Assembly (NCBI RefSeq): GCF_016892625.1
Contig: NZ_JAFEMW010000001.1
Span: 434,001-498,000, forward strand
Reading direction: 5' to 3'
From: Brevibacterium sp. RIT 803
GTDB taxonomy: Bacteria; Actinomycetota; Actinomycetes; Actinomycetales; Brevibacteriaceae
DNA length: 64,000 bases
Under the pieces are notes generated by a model, which searched no databases, was not told where the DNA came from, and worked only from the letters and a program-made list of their open reading frames with translations. This document shows positions 53,392 to 62,343 of the stretch, piece by piece; the first letter of the stretch is position 1; each line of letters starts with the position of its first letter. Made by a program: the position numbers and the translations under genes.

Positions 53392-54938
53392 CGTGCCATC
53401 TCCTTAATGCCGAGATCTCCTACAGCCTTCACCCGTATCCGAGTCGCATTGCCAGGCAAGTACGGGATCGGGAACTCGTCAAACTCGACGACCTCGACGT
53501 TGTCCGCAGAAGCGCCCGCAGCGATCGCCTTTTCTATCGCATCTGCTTTCGCCTCCTCGACGACAGATGAACGGTCCCTGGTAGCCAGCGAGTAGACTTT
53601 ATCGACCTCGCCACTGACCTGAGCTATCGCAGCGCCAATTGCATTGGCGACACCCGAATTCTCCGGCAGATAGATTTCACCAAGGCCCGGCAACACTTTC
53701 GGCAAAATGACTGAACCACCGCCAACTGCCACAACTGGCAGAGGTGCCGAGGAAGTGCGCATGCGCTCGACCGTGTCGGCGACACGACCCGCGATCTGAT
53801 CAACCATTGCCATGACCATGTCGCGATCAAGGTGAGCCACCGCGCTGGCATCACCCAGGTCGACGAGGCCCGCTGCGACGGCAATGTCGGTTGCGGTCAG
53901 AGTGGAACCGCCAAAGACGAGCGCTTCTGAAGTTAAGCGGTAGCCGACGGAACTAGGACCTACTTGACCGTCGGCGACGATTGAACCGCCACCGATACCC
54001 ATTGATAGCACGTCGGGCATACGGAAATTGGTCCGCACTCCAGCTACGTCGATGACAGTCGTCGCTTCCCTAGGGAATCCGTTGGTAAGTACTCCCACAT
54101 CTGAGGTGGTTCCTCCAATGTCAATAACCGCACAGGTCTCCAAACCTGAGGTGATTGCGGCCCCTCGCATCGAGTTCGTCGGACCCGAGGCAAACGTTGC
54201 GACTGGATATTTCCGCGCATACTCAACATCCATAAGGGTTCCGTCGTTCTGGCTCAGAAACAGCGGACAGCTGTACCCTTCAGCATCAATCACAGCGACG
54301 AGTCGTCCGATGATCTTGTCGGCCAGCTCTCGAAGCGAAGCGTTGATGATCGTCGCGTTCTCTCGCTCAAGCAACCCAACACGGCCGATCTCATGAGACA
54401 ACGACAAAGCAACTCCAGGTCCGAGCTCCTCGCGCAGAATCTCAGCCGCATGTTCCTCGAACTCGTCATTGATCGGCGAGAACACCGACGAAATCGCAAC
54501 TGACCGAACTCCTGCGGCCTCCATGTCGTGGGCAAATGCACGAATCTCGTCTGGCTGAAGAGACGAGATTTCCTGCCCGTCGAACTCATGGCCACCGTGT
54601 GCAAGAAAGTACCTGCCCCGGGTCGCGGAGATGAGACGCTGGGGCCAGCCAACCATTGGCGGCAGCGAGGCCGTTGCCGGTAGCCCGAGACGCAGCGTCG
54701 CCGTGGGCGCGAGGTCCCGCCCCTCGACGAGTGCATTGATGAAATGGGTGGTACCGAGCATGATTGCGTCGACATCTGTTGGCCCAAATTCGTGCTGTGT
54801 CCTCAGCGAGTGCAGTGCCTGTACAATCCCGGTCGTGACGTCTTCGCTCGTCGTTTGTTTGACGCTGGCAAGAACGTTTGTGCCTTCCAGTGCCACTGCG
54901 TCGGTGTTAGTGCCACCAACGTCGATTCCAATTCTCAT
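53388..54938 (-). CDS. HyuA-type hydantoinase/oxoprolinase family protein
   Basis: A 516-residue ASKHA-fold protein. MRIGIDVGGTNTDAVALEGT is the phosphate-binding N-terminus; TTHFINALVEGRDLAPTATL, ENATIINASLRELADKIIGR and VIDIGGTTSDVGVLTNGFPR are further HyuA landmarks. Members open hydantoin or 5-oxoproline rings with ATP. The HyuB-type partner is missing; the overlapping DUF917 gene may replace it. The C-terminus carries an extra domain (EEAKADAIEKAIAAGASADN) seen in DUF917-linked HyuA proteins. Confidence 0.92.
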   Translation of the reverse strand: MRIGIDVGGTNTDAVALEGTNVLASVKQTTSEDVTTGIVQALHSLRTQHEFGPTDVDAIMLGTTHFINALVEGRDLAPTATLRLGLPATASLPPMVGWPQRLISATRGRYFLAHGGHEFDGQEISSLQPDEIRAFAHDMEAAGVRSVAISSVFSPINDEFEEHAAEILREELGPGVALSLSHEIGRVGLLERENATIINASLRELADKIIGRLVAVIDAEGYSCPLFLSQNDGTLMDVEYARKYPVATFASGPTNSMRGAAITSGLETCAVIDIGGTTSDVGVLTNGFPREATTVIDVAGVRTNFRMPDVLSMGIGGGSIVADGQVGPSSVGYRLTSEALVFGGSTLTATDIAVAAGLVDLGDASAVAHLDRDMVMAMVDQIAGRVADTVERMRTSSAPLPVVAVGGGSVILPKVLPGLGEIYLPENSGVANAIGAAIAQVSGEVDKVYSLATRDRSSVVEEAKADAIEKAIAAGASADNVEVVEFDEFPIPYLPGNATRIRVKAVGDLGIKEMAR

Positions 54939-56287
54939 GCCTGACCTTCCAGATGGGGTTCGTTGATGCTTGTGTTTGCGATTGGGTCTTCGTGGTGGGT
55001 GCCGTAGCCTCGGATGAGCCCCAGCTTGCCGAGAATCAAATAGAGGAAGAACGCCGACGCGACTGCGTTGATCGACGGAATTCCCCAGGGTAAGAAGTAC
55101 GCTCCCATCGAGGACGCCGCCCAGATGAGCAGTGTCACCGGCACAAAACGCGGCGCGGCGCGTGGGAATTCATCTCCCTTGGTGGAATCGAGGTCGTGCC
55201 GCCAATTTTTGACGAAGAAGTATTCTGCGATCATTATTCCGGCGATCGGAGGGAAGGCAACGCCGAGAAGAGTGAGAAACCCAACGAGTTTGCCAAGGAT
55301 TCCAGCGGCAGCGAGGAGAGAGCCTGCCACGCCGAGGACGCCAGTAACCAGGGCACGGTTCATCTTGCGGCCGAACATAGTGTCGATGAAATTCACGACG
55401 CCCAACCCGGAGCTGTAGAGATTCCAGTCGTTGATCTTAAAGGTACCCAGCACGATGATGAGGACGCCGATCCAGCCGACTGAAGAGATGATGATCTGCG
55501 TAATGTCAGCGGTTTTGAGCGCGTGTGCCAGCAACACACCGGACATGCCGATGATGTACTCACCGAGAGTAAAGCCGAGGATGGTCTGCTTGACGACGTC
55601 GCCAACGGTGCGATTAAAGCGGCTCATGTCAGGACAGATGACTGCGCCGACCATAAAGCTGCCAGCCACGATTGTGGTTCCAGCGACGAGGCTGATCGGT
55701 TCGCCAGCCGGGGCCGACGCAATCATGTTGGAAATGGAGTGGTTACTCAGCTCCGAGATGACGGCCCACCCGACCAGCACCATGAATATCGGAACCGTGA
55801 TATTGGCGATCCACTGCATAGAGCCGATACCGCGCACGACGACCAAGGTGATAAGGATTCCGAAAATCAGCGACCACGCCCAGCTCGGGAGGAAAGGCAT
55901 GATCAATGCGAGGCCATCGGCAGAGACCCCTGACTGGATCCCGAACCAACCGATGGCACTGATGCCGATCGCCAGACCGATAATCGCGGAACCCACAGTT
56001 CCGAATCCAGTCCATCGGGTGACCACCGAGGTGCTCATTCCTTGTTTCATACCGATGATGCCAGTGAAAATCGTTACTACCTCAAGAATGACGGCACCTA
56101 AGGTGAAGGCGAGAAATGCGTTCCAGAACGACATTCCGAAGCCGAGAGTGGCACCGATCAGAAACTGAGATAGTGCGGACAGCTGGCCAAATCTTTGCAC
56201 CGCAATGAGAAACCAGTGATAACGGGCGGACCTCGGAACTCTGCTTAACGAGTAGTCGTCGGAAACGCTGGGTGTCTTCTTTGACAT
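54935..56287 (-). CDS. NCS1-family permease (CodB-like)
   Basis: A 450-residue, 12-helix transporter; ATG 56287 has AGGAGGAAC upstream. SLSRVPRSARYHWFLIAVQR and GATLGFGMSFWNAFLAFTLG near the N-terminus, and GSFMVGAVICPDMSRFNRTV in the middle, are NCS1/cytosine-permease landmarks. NCS1 proteins import nucleobases, allantoin and hydantoins (Mhp1). Its 4-nt overlap with hyuA strongly supports hydantoin-like cargo. Confidence 0.93.
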   Translation of the reverse strand: MSKKTPSVSDDYSLSRVPRSARYHWFLIAVQRFGQLSALSQFLIGATLGFGMSFWNAFLAFTLGAVILEVVTIFTGIIGMKQGMSTSVVTRWTGFGTVGSAIIGLAIGISAIGWFGIQSGVSADGLALIMPFLPSWAWSLIFGILITLVVVRGIGSMQWIANITVPIFMVLVGWAVISELSNHSISNMIASAPAGEPISLVAGTTIVAGSFMVGAVICPDMSRFNRTVGDVVKQTILGFTLGEYIIGMSGVLLAHALKTADITQIIISSVGWIGVLIIVLGTFKINDWNLYSSGLGVVNFIDTMFGRKMNRALVTGVLGVAGSLLAAAGILGKLVGFLTLLGVAFPPIAGIMIAEYFFVKNWRHDLDSTKGDEFPRAAPRFVPVTLLIWAASSMGAYFLPWGIPSINAVASAFFLYLILGKLGLIRGYGTHHEDPIANTSINEPHLEGQA

Positions 56288-56487
56288 GCTTGTTCCTCCT
56301 TCTGGGACTTCCAACTCAAACTGAAGCCCTTACACACTTTGGAGCATGGGCAAATTGCACTTGCCGACGACCTCACTTGCGCATCGCACTTAGTCGTCGA
56401 AATATTCAGCAGTGTCCCTGCCTATGTGGATGCCAAGTGGTGCTGCACCCAGACGGACCGGGCTATTGAAGTAGCGCCCACCTCTGA

Positions 56488-57207
56488 TCAGATCGAACGA
56501 ACTTTTGCCGGCGGAACCATGTAGGTGGTGCGGCTCGGAAAAACGCCGAGTCGGTGGCTACTCTCAAGCCAGGTGATCGCAGCACCTGTGGGATCGACCA
56601 CAGGGACCCTGTGACCATCTGCGGCGAGCTTAGCCATCAGCTCCTGAACGACGCCCAGCATCCCGGTGCAGCCGAGAACGAGGACATCCGCCTCATTCCT
56701 CTCGATCGCGTCAACCGATTGCTCGAAGAGGCGCTCGACCATCGTCTCTCGATCCTCCAGGCCCAGCACTGGCAGATCGATCACGCGAATTGTGCCGACT
56801 CGATTCTCGATTCCATAACGGCGCGAAAGACTATGGAGCATAGGGAGCACATTCGGCAACACGGTGACTATGCCGATCCTCTCCCCCAGACTCATTGCGG
56901 TAAGCATCGCCGGCTCATAACCGCCTACCACCGGAACATCGATGATCTCGCGGGCCGCGTGCACGCCTGGATCGCCGAAACATGAGATGAAGACACCGTC
57001 GACACCATCAGCCTTGGCTTCAACGATACGATCCAGGATGCCAGGTGCCGCCAGCGCTTCGTCATACTCGGATTCAATGCTGGCAGTTCCACGAGCCAAC
57101 GAGGCTGTATCGACAGTGGTTCCGGAACCAACCCAACCTTGAACTTCCTCCGTGACATGGTTGAGGAGAGCGTCGCCAATAACAGGAAGGATCACGCGAA
57201 TATGCAT
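56488..57207 (-). CDS. Asp/Glu/hydantoin racemase family protein
   Basis: A 239-residue protein. The two catalytic cysteines of the two-base racemases are seen in GVFISCFGDPGVHAAREI near residue 73 and VLVLGCTGMLGVVQELM near residue 180. It begins MHIRVILPVIGDALLNHVTE. Hydantoin racemases interconvert 5-substituted hydantoin enantiomers, which fits the HyuA and NCS1 genes downstream. The 200-nt gap to the permease holds no gene. Confidence 0.9.
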   Translation of the reverse strand: MHIRVILPVIGDALLNHVTEEVQGWVGSGTTVDTASLARGTASIESEYDEALAAPGILDRIVEAKADGVDGVFISCFGDPGVHAAREIIDVPVVGGYEPAMLTAMSLGERIGIVTVLPNVLPMLHSLSRRYGIENRVGTIRVIDLPVLGLEDRETMVERLFEQSVDAIERNEADVLVLGCTGMLGVVQELMAKLAADGHRVPVVDPTGAAITWLESSHRLGVFPSRTTYMVPPAKVRSI

Positions 57208-57249
57208 ATCTGCTCCATTGCTCGATTGTGCTCTGTCCCCTTACGCTAA

Positions 57250-57294
57250 GGTCAACTCACAAACCTCACCATGTGCAGAGTGCACTCTTTGACC
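57250..57294. promoter_or_regulatory. Palindromic operator region upstream of the racemase
   Basis: A perfect 12-bp palindrome AGAGTGCACTCT (57277-57288) lies inside a wider GGTCAA (57250-57255)/TTGACC (57289-57294) inverted repeat. On the minus strand TTGACC at 57255-57250 can serve as the -35 of the racemase operon. The PucR protein encoded at 57393-58898 is the likely ligand-responsive binder. Confidence 0.55.
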
Positions 57295-57392
57295 GATCAG
57301 GCTATGCGTAGCGCCCAATTTCCGAGTGCAAAAAGCTCGATCAATCTGGAGACTAGGGTCGCACTCACGGTGCTGGGGCAATAAAGGCGAGT

Positions 57393-58898
57393 TCAGATTG
57401 CAATCGCGCGGCAGGCGACTTGGAATGCCAAGCGCTGACTTGGTTCGTTGAGGTCAGCGTCTAACCGCGACTCAACTTGGTGTATTCGGGCGGCCGCAGT
57501 GTTGCGGTGGATCCCCAAGACACTTGCCGTCGCCGTTGTTGATCCGCCACTTTCCAAATAGGCTTGCAGGGTCTCAATCAAATGTGGTGAATCTGTGAGC
57601 GGGGCCAAGGCGGACTCCGCAAACGCTCGTGTCACTTCGGAGCGCTGCCAGGTTGCCAGTAGCCTCGCGACCCCGAGCTCGTCGACATGCTCGGTGGCAG
57701 GACGGAAGCTATGGCTCGCGGCCAGGTCGGAAGCGTCTCGCGCCTCGTGCACAGTGTCCGAAAGGCCTCCTGGGCCCTTACGTGGACGTCCAATACCCGC
57801 AATCACCTTCTCTCTACGATCCAACGTCAAGGTCGCTTGCCGTAGTTTCCTGAGAATTGCGCGGCCGTCGTCAGCGCTCGGTTCAGTCTCGGTCGTCACC
57901 CACATGACATGCCCGTCGCTGCGATGAATGCTGGTAGTGACGACGATTCCCCGATTCGCCAGTTCCGTCCGCAGTAGGTCCACCGTAGTTTGCGCTTGGT
58001 CGACCTCATCGTCAGCGCAGAGGAAGATCCCGGTGTGCCAGTCTTGGAGCCGCCAGCCAAGCGACGTCGCTAACTCTACATAGTCGCGGCTGATCGTGTC
58101 TCGGGCGGAGACGATTTCGGAAAAGAGTTGGGCCTGGAGTACCCGGCTCTTCTCAGTTTTCGCTCGTTGCGTCGAGAGCCACGAGCGAAGGAACGGTTCA
58201 ATGACCATGAGTCCAATCTCGAGAACATCTAAACGAGCAGAGGCTGCCTGACCGAATGGAGCAATCAGCCAGGCCGCTGGACGGTTGTCGTCCGGGTCAA
58301 GCACCGGGTGAATTAGCGTGTGCCGCCCTGTCTGCGTCACAGCCTGGTCGAGACGCAGTTCCTTATCGAGATCGAGATCCTCGCCCAGAATGTTTGACCC
58401 ATCCGGGGTCACCAGCCCGAGCTTCGTTTGCAGCACCGAATTCGCAGTCGTGAGGATTTCCGCACCTGTGCGTTTCGTACTTAACTGCCGCGTCAGCATC
58501 ACCACAGTCGAAGCCTGTACCAGCTGAGGTGCCCGGACCATCGTGATCAGTTCAGGCACCACCACCGCTGGGTCTGCTTGCAATGTCTGAATCACGGGAA
58601 ATTTCAACCGATCGGCCAATCGCACGGTCGACAGTACCGGAGGTCGGTCGTCTGAAAGTATGAGTAAGCCTGCTGCTCCGGCTCCGTGAGCCTTCCTGAC
58701 CAGTGAGTCGAGTTTGTAGGCCGGCACGCTGTACTCCCGTGCACAGACGATCAGCGAACGCGCGATTGCTGTCGTATCCCCGGTAAACCAGACGACGTCA
58801 TCCATCCCACCGTCGAGTCCACTGGTGCCTGCAACAACGCGCGCCCCTTCCAACTCCGGATACGACAGCAGGTCCCTGACCTTGACCGATTCGACCAT
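57393..58898 (-). CDS. PucR-family transcriptional regulator
   Basis: A 501-residue regulator. The N-terminal PucR domain (MVESVKVRDLLSYPELEGAR) with SLIVCAREYSVPAYKLDSLV is followed by a GAF-like/linker region and a C-terminal helix-turn-helix (TTATASVLGIHRNTAAARIH near residue 470). It lies between two halves of the DUF917/HyuA cluster and is probably its activator. The preceding DUF917 gene ends... 4 nt before its start, so the two share a transcript. Confidence 0.92.
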   Translation of the reverse strand: MVESVKVRDLLSYPELEGARVVAGTSGLDGGMDDVVWFTGDTTAIARSLIVCAREYSVPAYKLDSLVRKAHGAGAAGLLILSDDRPPVLSTVRLADRLKFPVIQTLQADPAVVVPELITMVRAPQLVQASTVVMLTRQLSTKRTGAEILTTANSVLQTKLGLVTPDGSNILGEDLDLDKELRLDQAVTQTGRHTLIHPVLDPDDNRPAAWLIAPFGQAASARLDVLEIGLMVIEPFLRSWLSTQRAKTEKSRVLQAQLFSEIVSARDTISRDYVELATSLGWRLQDWHTGIFLCADDEVDQAQTTVDLLRTELANRGIVVTTSIHRSDGHVMWVTTETEPSADDGRAILRKLRQATLTLDRREKVIAGIGRPRKGPGGLSDTVHEARDASDLAASHSFRPATEHVDELGVARLLATWQRSEVTRAFAESALAPLTDSPHLIETLQAYLESGGSTTATASVLGIHRNTAAARIHQVESRLDADLNEPSQRLAFQVACRAIAI

Positions 58899-58901
58899 GT
58901 C

Positions 58902-59954
58902 TCAATCCTCTTCCAGATCTAGCCCATATGCTTTCGGTCCGACCAGCGGCAGTGCTTCCTTGGGCCATTCATGAATACTTGGCAGCGTAGAAACAACCAC
59001 GGACTGTCCGCGTATGACCTCGTCACACCGCAATGGACGATTAGTCGTCCTGTTTAAAACTATGATGATTTCTGGTGTCTTCGCCACGCACACCCCGTCG
59101 ACGGTGACAGCGAGAAACTCATCGATGAAGTCAACTCTCGCCGTGCTTTGGAACATAGAATTAACGACTGTCAGCGAGCTGAGATCCGGCTCGTCCCCGC
59201 CGCGTATCTCCTCGACTACTCCTTCGGCCACTACCTGGCCGCCGATGACGTTTGCGAGCTCAGCGGTTTCTCGGTCCACATTTTCCAGGAATGCTCGACC
59301 GATGTCTAAGCAGTGACTCAGGCTCCGCCCCATTCCGATCGATCGAAGCTGCGCCGCGCGCACCGGATAAAGAGCCGCCGCTGCAGCGCCACCCATCGCG
59401 CTGATAATCGCTGTCAGCATCGCCTCAACCCGTCGTGGGGAGCCGTCTTTGAGAAGAGCAACATCCTGACTGGGGCTCACCAATGACAGTGGCGTGCTCT
59501 GTTGACCGTGAGCGGAGAGCAAAGTCATCTGAATACGAGGAAAGGCCCTGCCCATCAGGTCGCCATCGACTATAGGAACACCCAAATGAGCGGCCACCAG
59601 CACACCGATGAGCGCATTGAGACCGCCTATTTCAATGCATCCGATTGCGTCCACCTCTCGACCCACGAGCTCAGCGATCGCTTCGGCTGCCCGTGCGAAG
59701 TCTGCAGGATCAAGCAGACGTTCGCTGACGACATCGGGAGACCCGGCAGTGCCCACATGCACAACGCCAGCATCGTCCGGTAACGCCTCGGCGGTGACTA
59801 CTTCGACGTTAGTGTCGCTTGGGAGGACGCTCAGGAGATTCTGGCCGATCCGGCCATCGCCTCCACCACCGGAACCAAGAAGTGCGGAGCCAGCCGCGAG
59901 AGGCTCAAAATCATCTGGAGTCAGCCTCCACTTTGACGGCGCATAAGTGTTCAC
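58902..59954 (-). CDS. DUF917 family protein, copy 2
   Basis: A 350-residue paralogue of the protein at 52288-53391. GTG 59954 overlaps the upstream stop as GTGA. It has GSALLGSGGGGDGRIGQNLL near residue 22, CIEIGGLNALIGVLVAAHLG and VPIVDGDLMGRAFPRIQMTL. Compared with copy 1 it is clearly diverged, so it likely acts on another substrate or forms a mixed complex with HyuA. It is translationally coupled to a broken gene upstream. Confidence 0.87.
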   Translation of the reverse strand: MNTYAPSKWRLTPDDFEPLAAGSALLGSGGGGDGRIGQNLLSVLPSDTNVEVVTAEALPDDAGVVHVGTAGSPDVVSERLLDPADFARAAEAIAELVGREVDAIGCIEIGGLNALIGVLVAAHLGVPIVDGDLMGRAFPRIQMTLLSAHGQQSTPLSLVSPSQDVALLKDGSPRRVEAMLTAIISAMGGAAAAALYPVRAAQLRSIGMGRSLSHCLDIGRAFLENVDRETAELANVIGGQVVAEGVVEEIRGGDEPDLSSLTVVNSMFQSTARVDFIDEFLAVTVDGVCVAKTPEIIIVLNRTTNRPLRCDEVIRGQSVVVSTLPSIHEWPKEALPLVGPKAYGLDLEED

Positions 59955-60379
59955 GGCACCATCATCTCGTGCAGAGCGCGGATCTCGCAGCTGGATCCAA
60001 GTTTCGGGTCTCCCGGGATGGGAATGTAACGCGCTACCTCGGAACGCAGAGGTTTGAGTCGATCAACCGCACTCCCAGACGCCTCGATAGATTCAGCCCA
60101 GAACGGTTCCACGACATCGAACGGCCGGTAAACACACAACTGACCGTCGGGTCGTTATGCAACCAGATCATCCATAGCTTCGTCTTTCAGCTCTATCTCG
60201 AAGCCGACTGCACAACCAGTGTCTTGCTCGTGTCTGACCGTGACCGAGGCAAACATTTCAATGGGATCAGATTCAAGCTTCTCGCAGACCTCTTCGATTA
60301 TGTTGGACGCGAAGACGTCATAGAATCCAGACGCACAATAGTTGACGAAGACGAGAAGGTCACGAACATCTCCAATCAC
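59951..60379 (-). pseudogene. Unrecognised gene, 5'-truncated with an in-frame stop
   Basis: One frame reads from GTG 60379 ([20 protein letters not shown]) to an in-frame TAA at 60157-60155, then continues in the same frame (RPDGQLCVYRPFDVVEPFWA) to the TGA that overlaps DUF917 copy 2. Both halves look protein-like, with an ordered mix of hydrophobic and charged residues. The 5' end abuts unrelated acyl-CoA ligase sequence on the other strand. I do not recognise the family. It reads as a gene cut by recombination and then interrupted. Confidence 0.5.
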
Positions 60380-60395
60380 GATACCGTGGACTGAT

Positions 60396-60506
60396 CCGAT
60401 CGAGAACGGATGGCTCCGTACCGGTGACCTCTGGCGTATCGATGCCGACGGGTATCTCACAATCTCGGGTCGGCTCAAGGACAATATCGTGAGAGGTGGA
60501 GGAAAC
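60396..60506 (+). pseudogene. Fragment of an acyl-CoA synthetase (AMP-binding) gene
   Basis: About 35 codons read [20 protein letters not shown] then [11 protein letters not shown], the conserved A8-type motif of AMP-forming acyl-CoA ligases (WLRTGDLGxxDxDGYLxIxGRxKDxIIRGG). Nothing of the rest of the enzyme is present and the sequence after RGG loses similarity. It is a relic at a recombination junction. Confidence 0.8.
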
Positions 60507-60635
60507 GCCGCCGTCCAATTATTCTACCGAGGCCTTCATGTGAAGTCCTCGGGAGAATATTTGGACGATCGTCACTGCCATCGCTACTAGCGCGACAAGA
60601 TCCAACTCGACGTCTGATGGCCGAGAGAAGAATGC

Positions 60636-62090
60636 CTACCTGCTGCGGCCTGAAGGTGCTACCTCACTGTCGAAAAAGACCTTCAGAACCGCAGGATCAG
60701 ACCGCTTTGTCAATGGGCAGACGATAAGCATCGCGAGAACGTTAACGAGAATTCCAGGAATAACCGGTGAAACAAACGGCTGGCCAATCAAGTACCACAA
60801 TAGACACACACCGAATCCCCCAACCATAGCGAATATAGCACCAAATCGATTCGCCTTTCTCCAGAACATACCAAACACAAGGGGCGCGAATACCGTCGAA
60901 CCAATGAGAGCTGCATAGGCGAGAACGATAAACTGAACAACATCGAGTTGCATAAATGTCAATATGATTGGGAGTACTCCCAAGGCGATAGTGGCAACTC
61001 GGTTTACAACCATCCGTTGTCGTTCAGACGCATCTGGCCGGATGAACTTCGCATACAAATCATGAGACACGGCCGGTCCTATCACTAGGAGCACCGAATC
61101 CACAGTACTGAGCACCGCCGCAATGACAGCCGTCAACATCAGTGCTCCAAGTACGCTTGGAACCACGTCCGTGGCGAAAACGCTGGACGCTAAATCAGCA
61201 TTCTCGAGGTCGGGGCTAATAACCCGCATCGACATACCAATGACCGCAACACATCCGAAAGTGATCATGGTAAAGAAGACAGCTACAAGCGAACCTTTGG
61301 CACACGTCTCACGATCTCTCATGGCGTAGAAGCGCATGAGGAGGACTGGCGCGACCATAGCAGCAAACCCAAACCCCATAAGAAATCCGAGCAGATCCAC
61401 CCAACCGTAATGCCATCCAGCGAAATCACCTCCCACACTCGCAAATTCTTGGGACAGATTCGCAAGGCCGCCAGCAGAATTGATTGCAAATGGGACGCCG
61501 ATGACAACAGCGCCGCTCATGACAATCTGTTGGATGAAGTCAGTTCTCATCACCGCCGTCATGCCACCCACTACCGTATAAAGTACGATGAAAACCATCA
61601 ACAATGTTGAGCCCCAGTAAAACGGGATCCCAAACACCTGTTCAAAGACGATTCCGCCAGCCTGGTACTGAGCCGAGAGGAAGACAACGTAGGCACCTAT
61701 TAAAAGTATTGTGATAATTACGCGAGGCAGCTTTTGCCCATATCTATCCCCAATGAAATCGGGAAATGTCAAAGCTCCTCGCCTATCAATGTACCTATGC
61801 AGTTTTGGTGCTATGACAAATCCAGCGAAAATAAAAGCTAGCCAAATGCCTATTGTCGGCATAAGGAAGGATGAGCCCGTCAGGTAATGTATTCCCATAG
61901 TGCCAACAAAGGTTCCTGCGCTCATCTGGGTGGCAGCAATGCTAGCGCCCCCTACCCACGCACCCATACTGCGGCCTGCAACAAGATAATCATGCTCGCC
62001 TTTGTTTTTCGCAGCGCTCCTAAAACCTTCATATAGAACAAGCGCCAGAAACACGGTAAGGACGATAATAAAAACAGTTGCAAATTTCAT
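60636..62090 (-). CDS. Sodium:solute symporter (SSS family)
   Basis: A 484-residue, ~13-helix transporter. HDYLVAGRSMGAWVGGASIA and MSAGTFVGTMG carry the SSS signature near residue 35. Codon use is strikingly A/T rich compared with the core, suggesting recent acquisition. It overlaps a small membrane protein gene upstream by 4 nt. It is in the same direction as the DUF917 genes but separated from them by gene debris, so its substrate may differ. Confidence 0.93.
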   Translation of the reverse strand: MKFATVFIIVLTVFLALVLYEGFRSAAKNKGEHDYLVAGRSMGAWVGGASIAATQMSAGTFVGTMGIHYLTGSSFLMPTIGIWLAFIFAGFVIAPKLHRYIDRRGALTFPDFIGDRYGQKLPRVIITILLIGAYVVFLSAQYQAGGIVFEQVFGIPFYWGSTLLMVFIVLYTVVGGMTAVMRTDFIQQIVMSGAVVIGVPFAINSAGGLANLSQEFASVGGDFAGWHYGWVDLLGFLMGFGFAAMVAPVLLMRFYAMRDRETCAKGSLVAVFFTMITFGCVAVIGMSMRVISPDLENADLASSVFATDVVPSVLGALMLTAVIAAVLSTVDSVLLVIGPAVSHDLYAKFIRPDASERQRMVVNRVATIALGVLPIILTFMQLDVVQFIVLAYAALIGSTVFAPLVFGMFWRKANRFGAIFAMVGGFGVCLLWYLIGQPFVSPVIPGILVNVLAMLIVCPLTKRSDPAVLKVFFDSEVAPSGRSR

Positions 62091-62278
62091 GCCGAGCCCT
62101 CCGAGTCTTCGAGCCCTGATTCTGTTTTCTCACTGTTATTGCGCTTGAAATCATCCTTGCCAATTTTTGCATACCATTTCGATCGGACGACAAACCAGGC
62201 GACCAATAAAATCACTAACCCACTGACCAGCCAGACACTAAAGGGTGACCCGAATGTGTTGATAATATTCTCTTGCAT
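62087..62278 (-). CDS. Small single-helix membrane protein, symporter partner
   Basis: A 63-residue protein starting MQENIINTFGSPFSVWLVSG. Residues ~13-31 span the membrane; a basic segment (RSKWYAKIGKDDFKRNN) and an acidic tail follow. Four-nt overlap with the SSS gene suggests a small subunit of the transporter, as in other SSS systems with a short partner. No family name is claimed. Confidence 0.75.
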   Translation of the reverse strand: MQENIINTFGSPFSVWLVSGLVILLVAWFVVRSKWYAKIGKDDFKRNNSEKTESGLEDSEGSA

Positions 62279-62343
62279 GACATACCACGCTTAATTAGAT
62301 ACGAGACCTCGGCACCATAGATGCCGTCGCTTTGAAAATGCAA

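Noticed and set aside
59819..60394. 191-codon plus frame
   Set aside because: It is antisense to the DUF917 start and to the interrupted minus-strand frame, and is rich in His/Arg as expected for a shadow.
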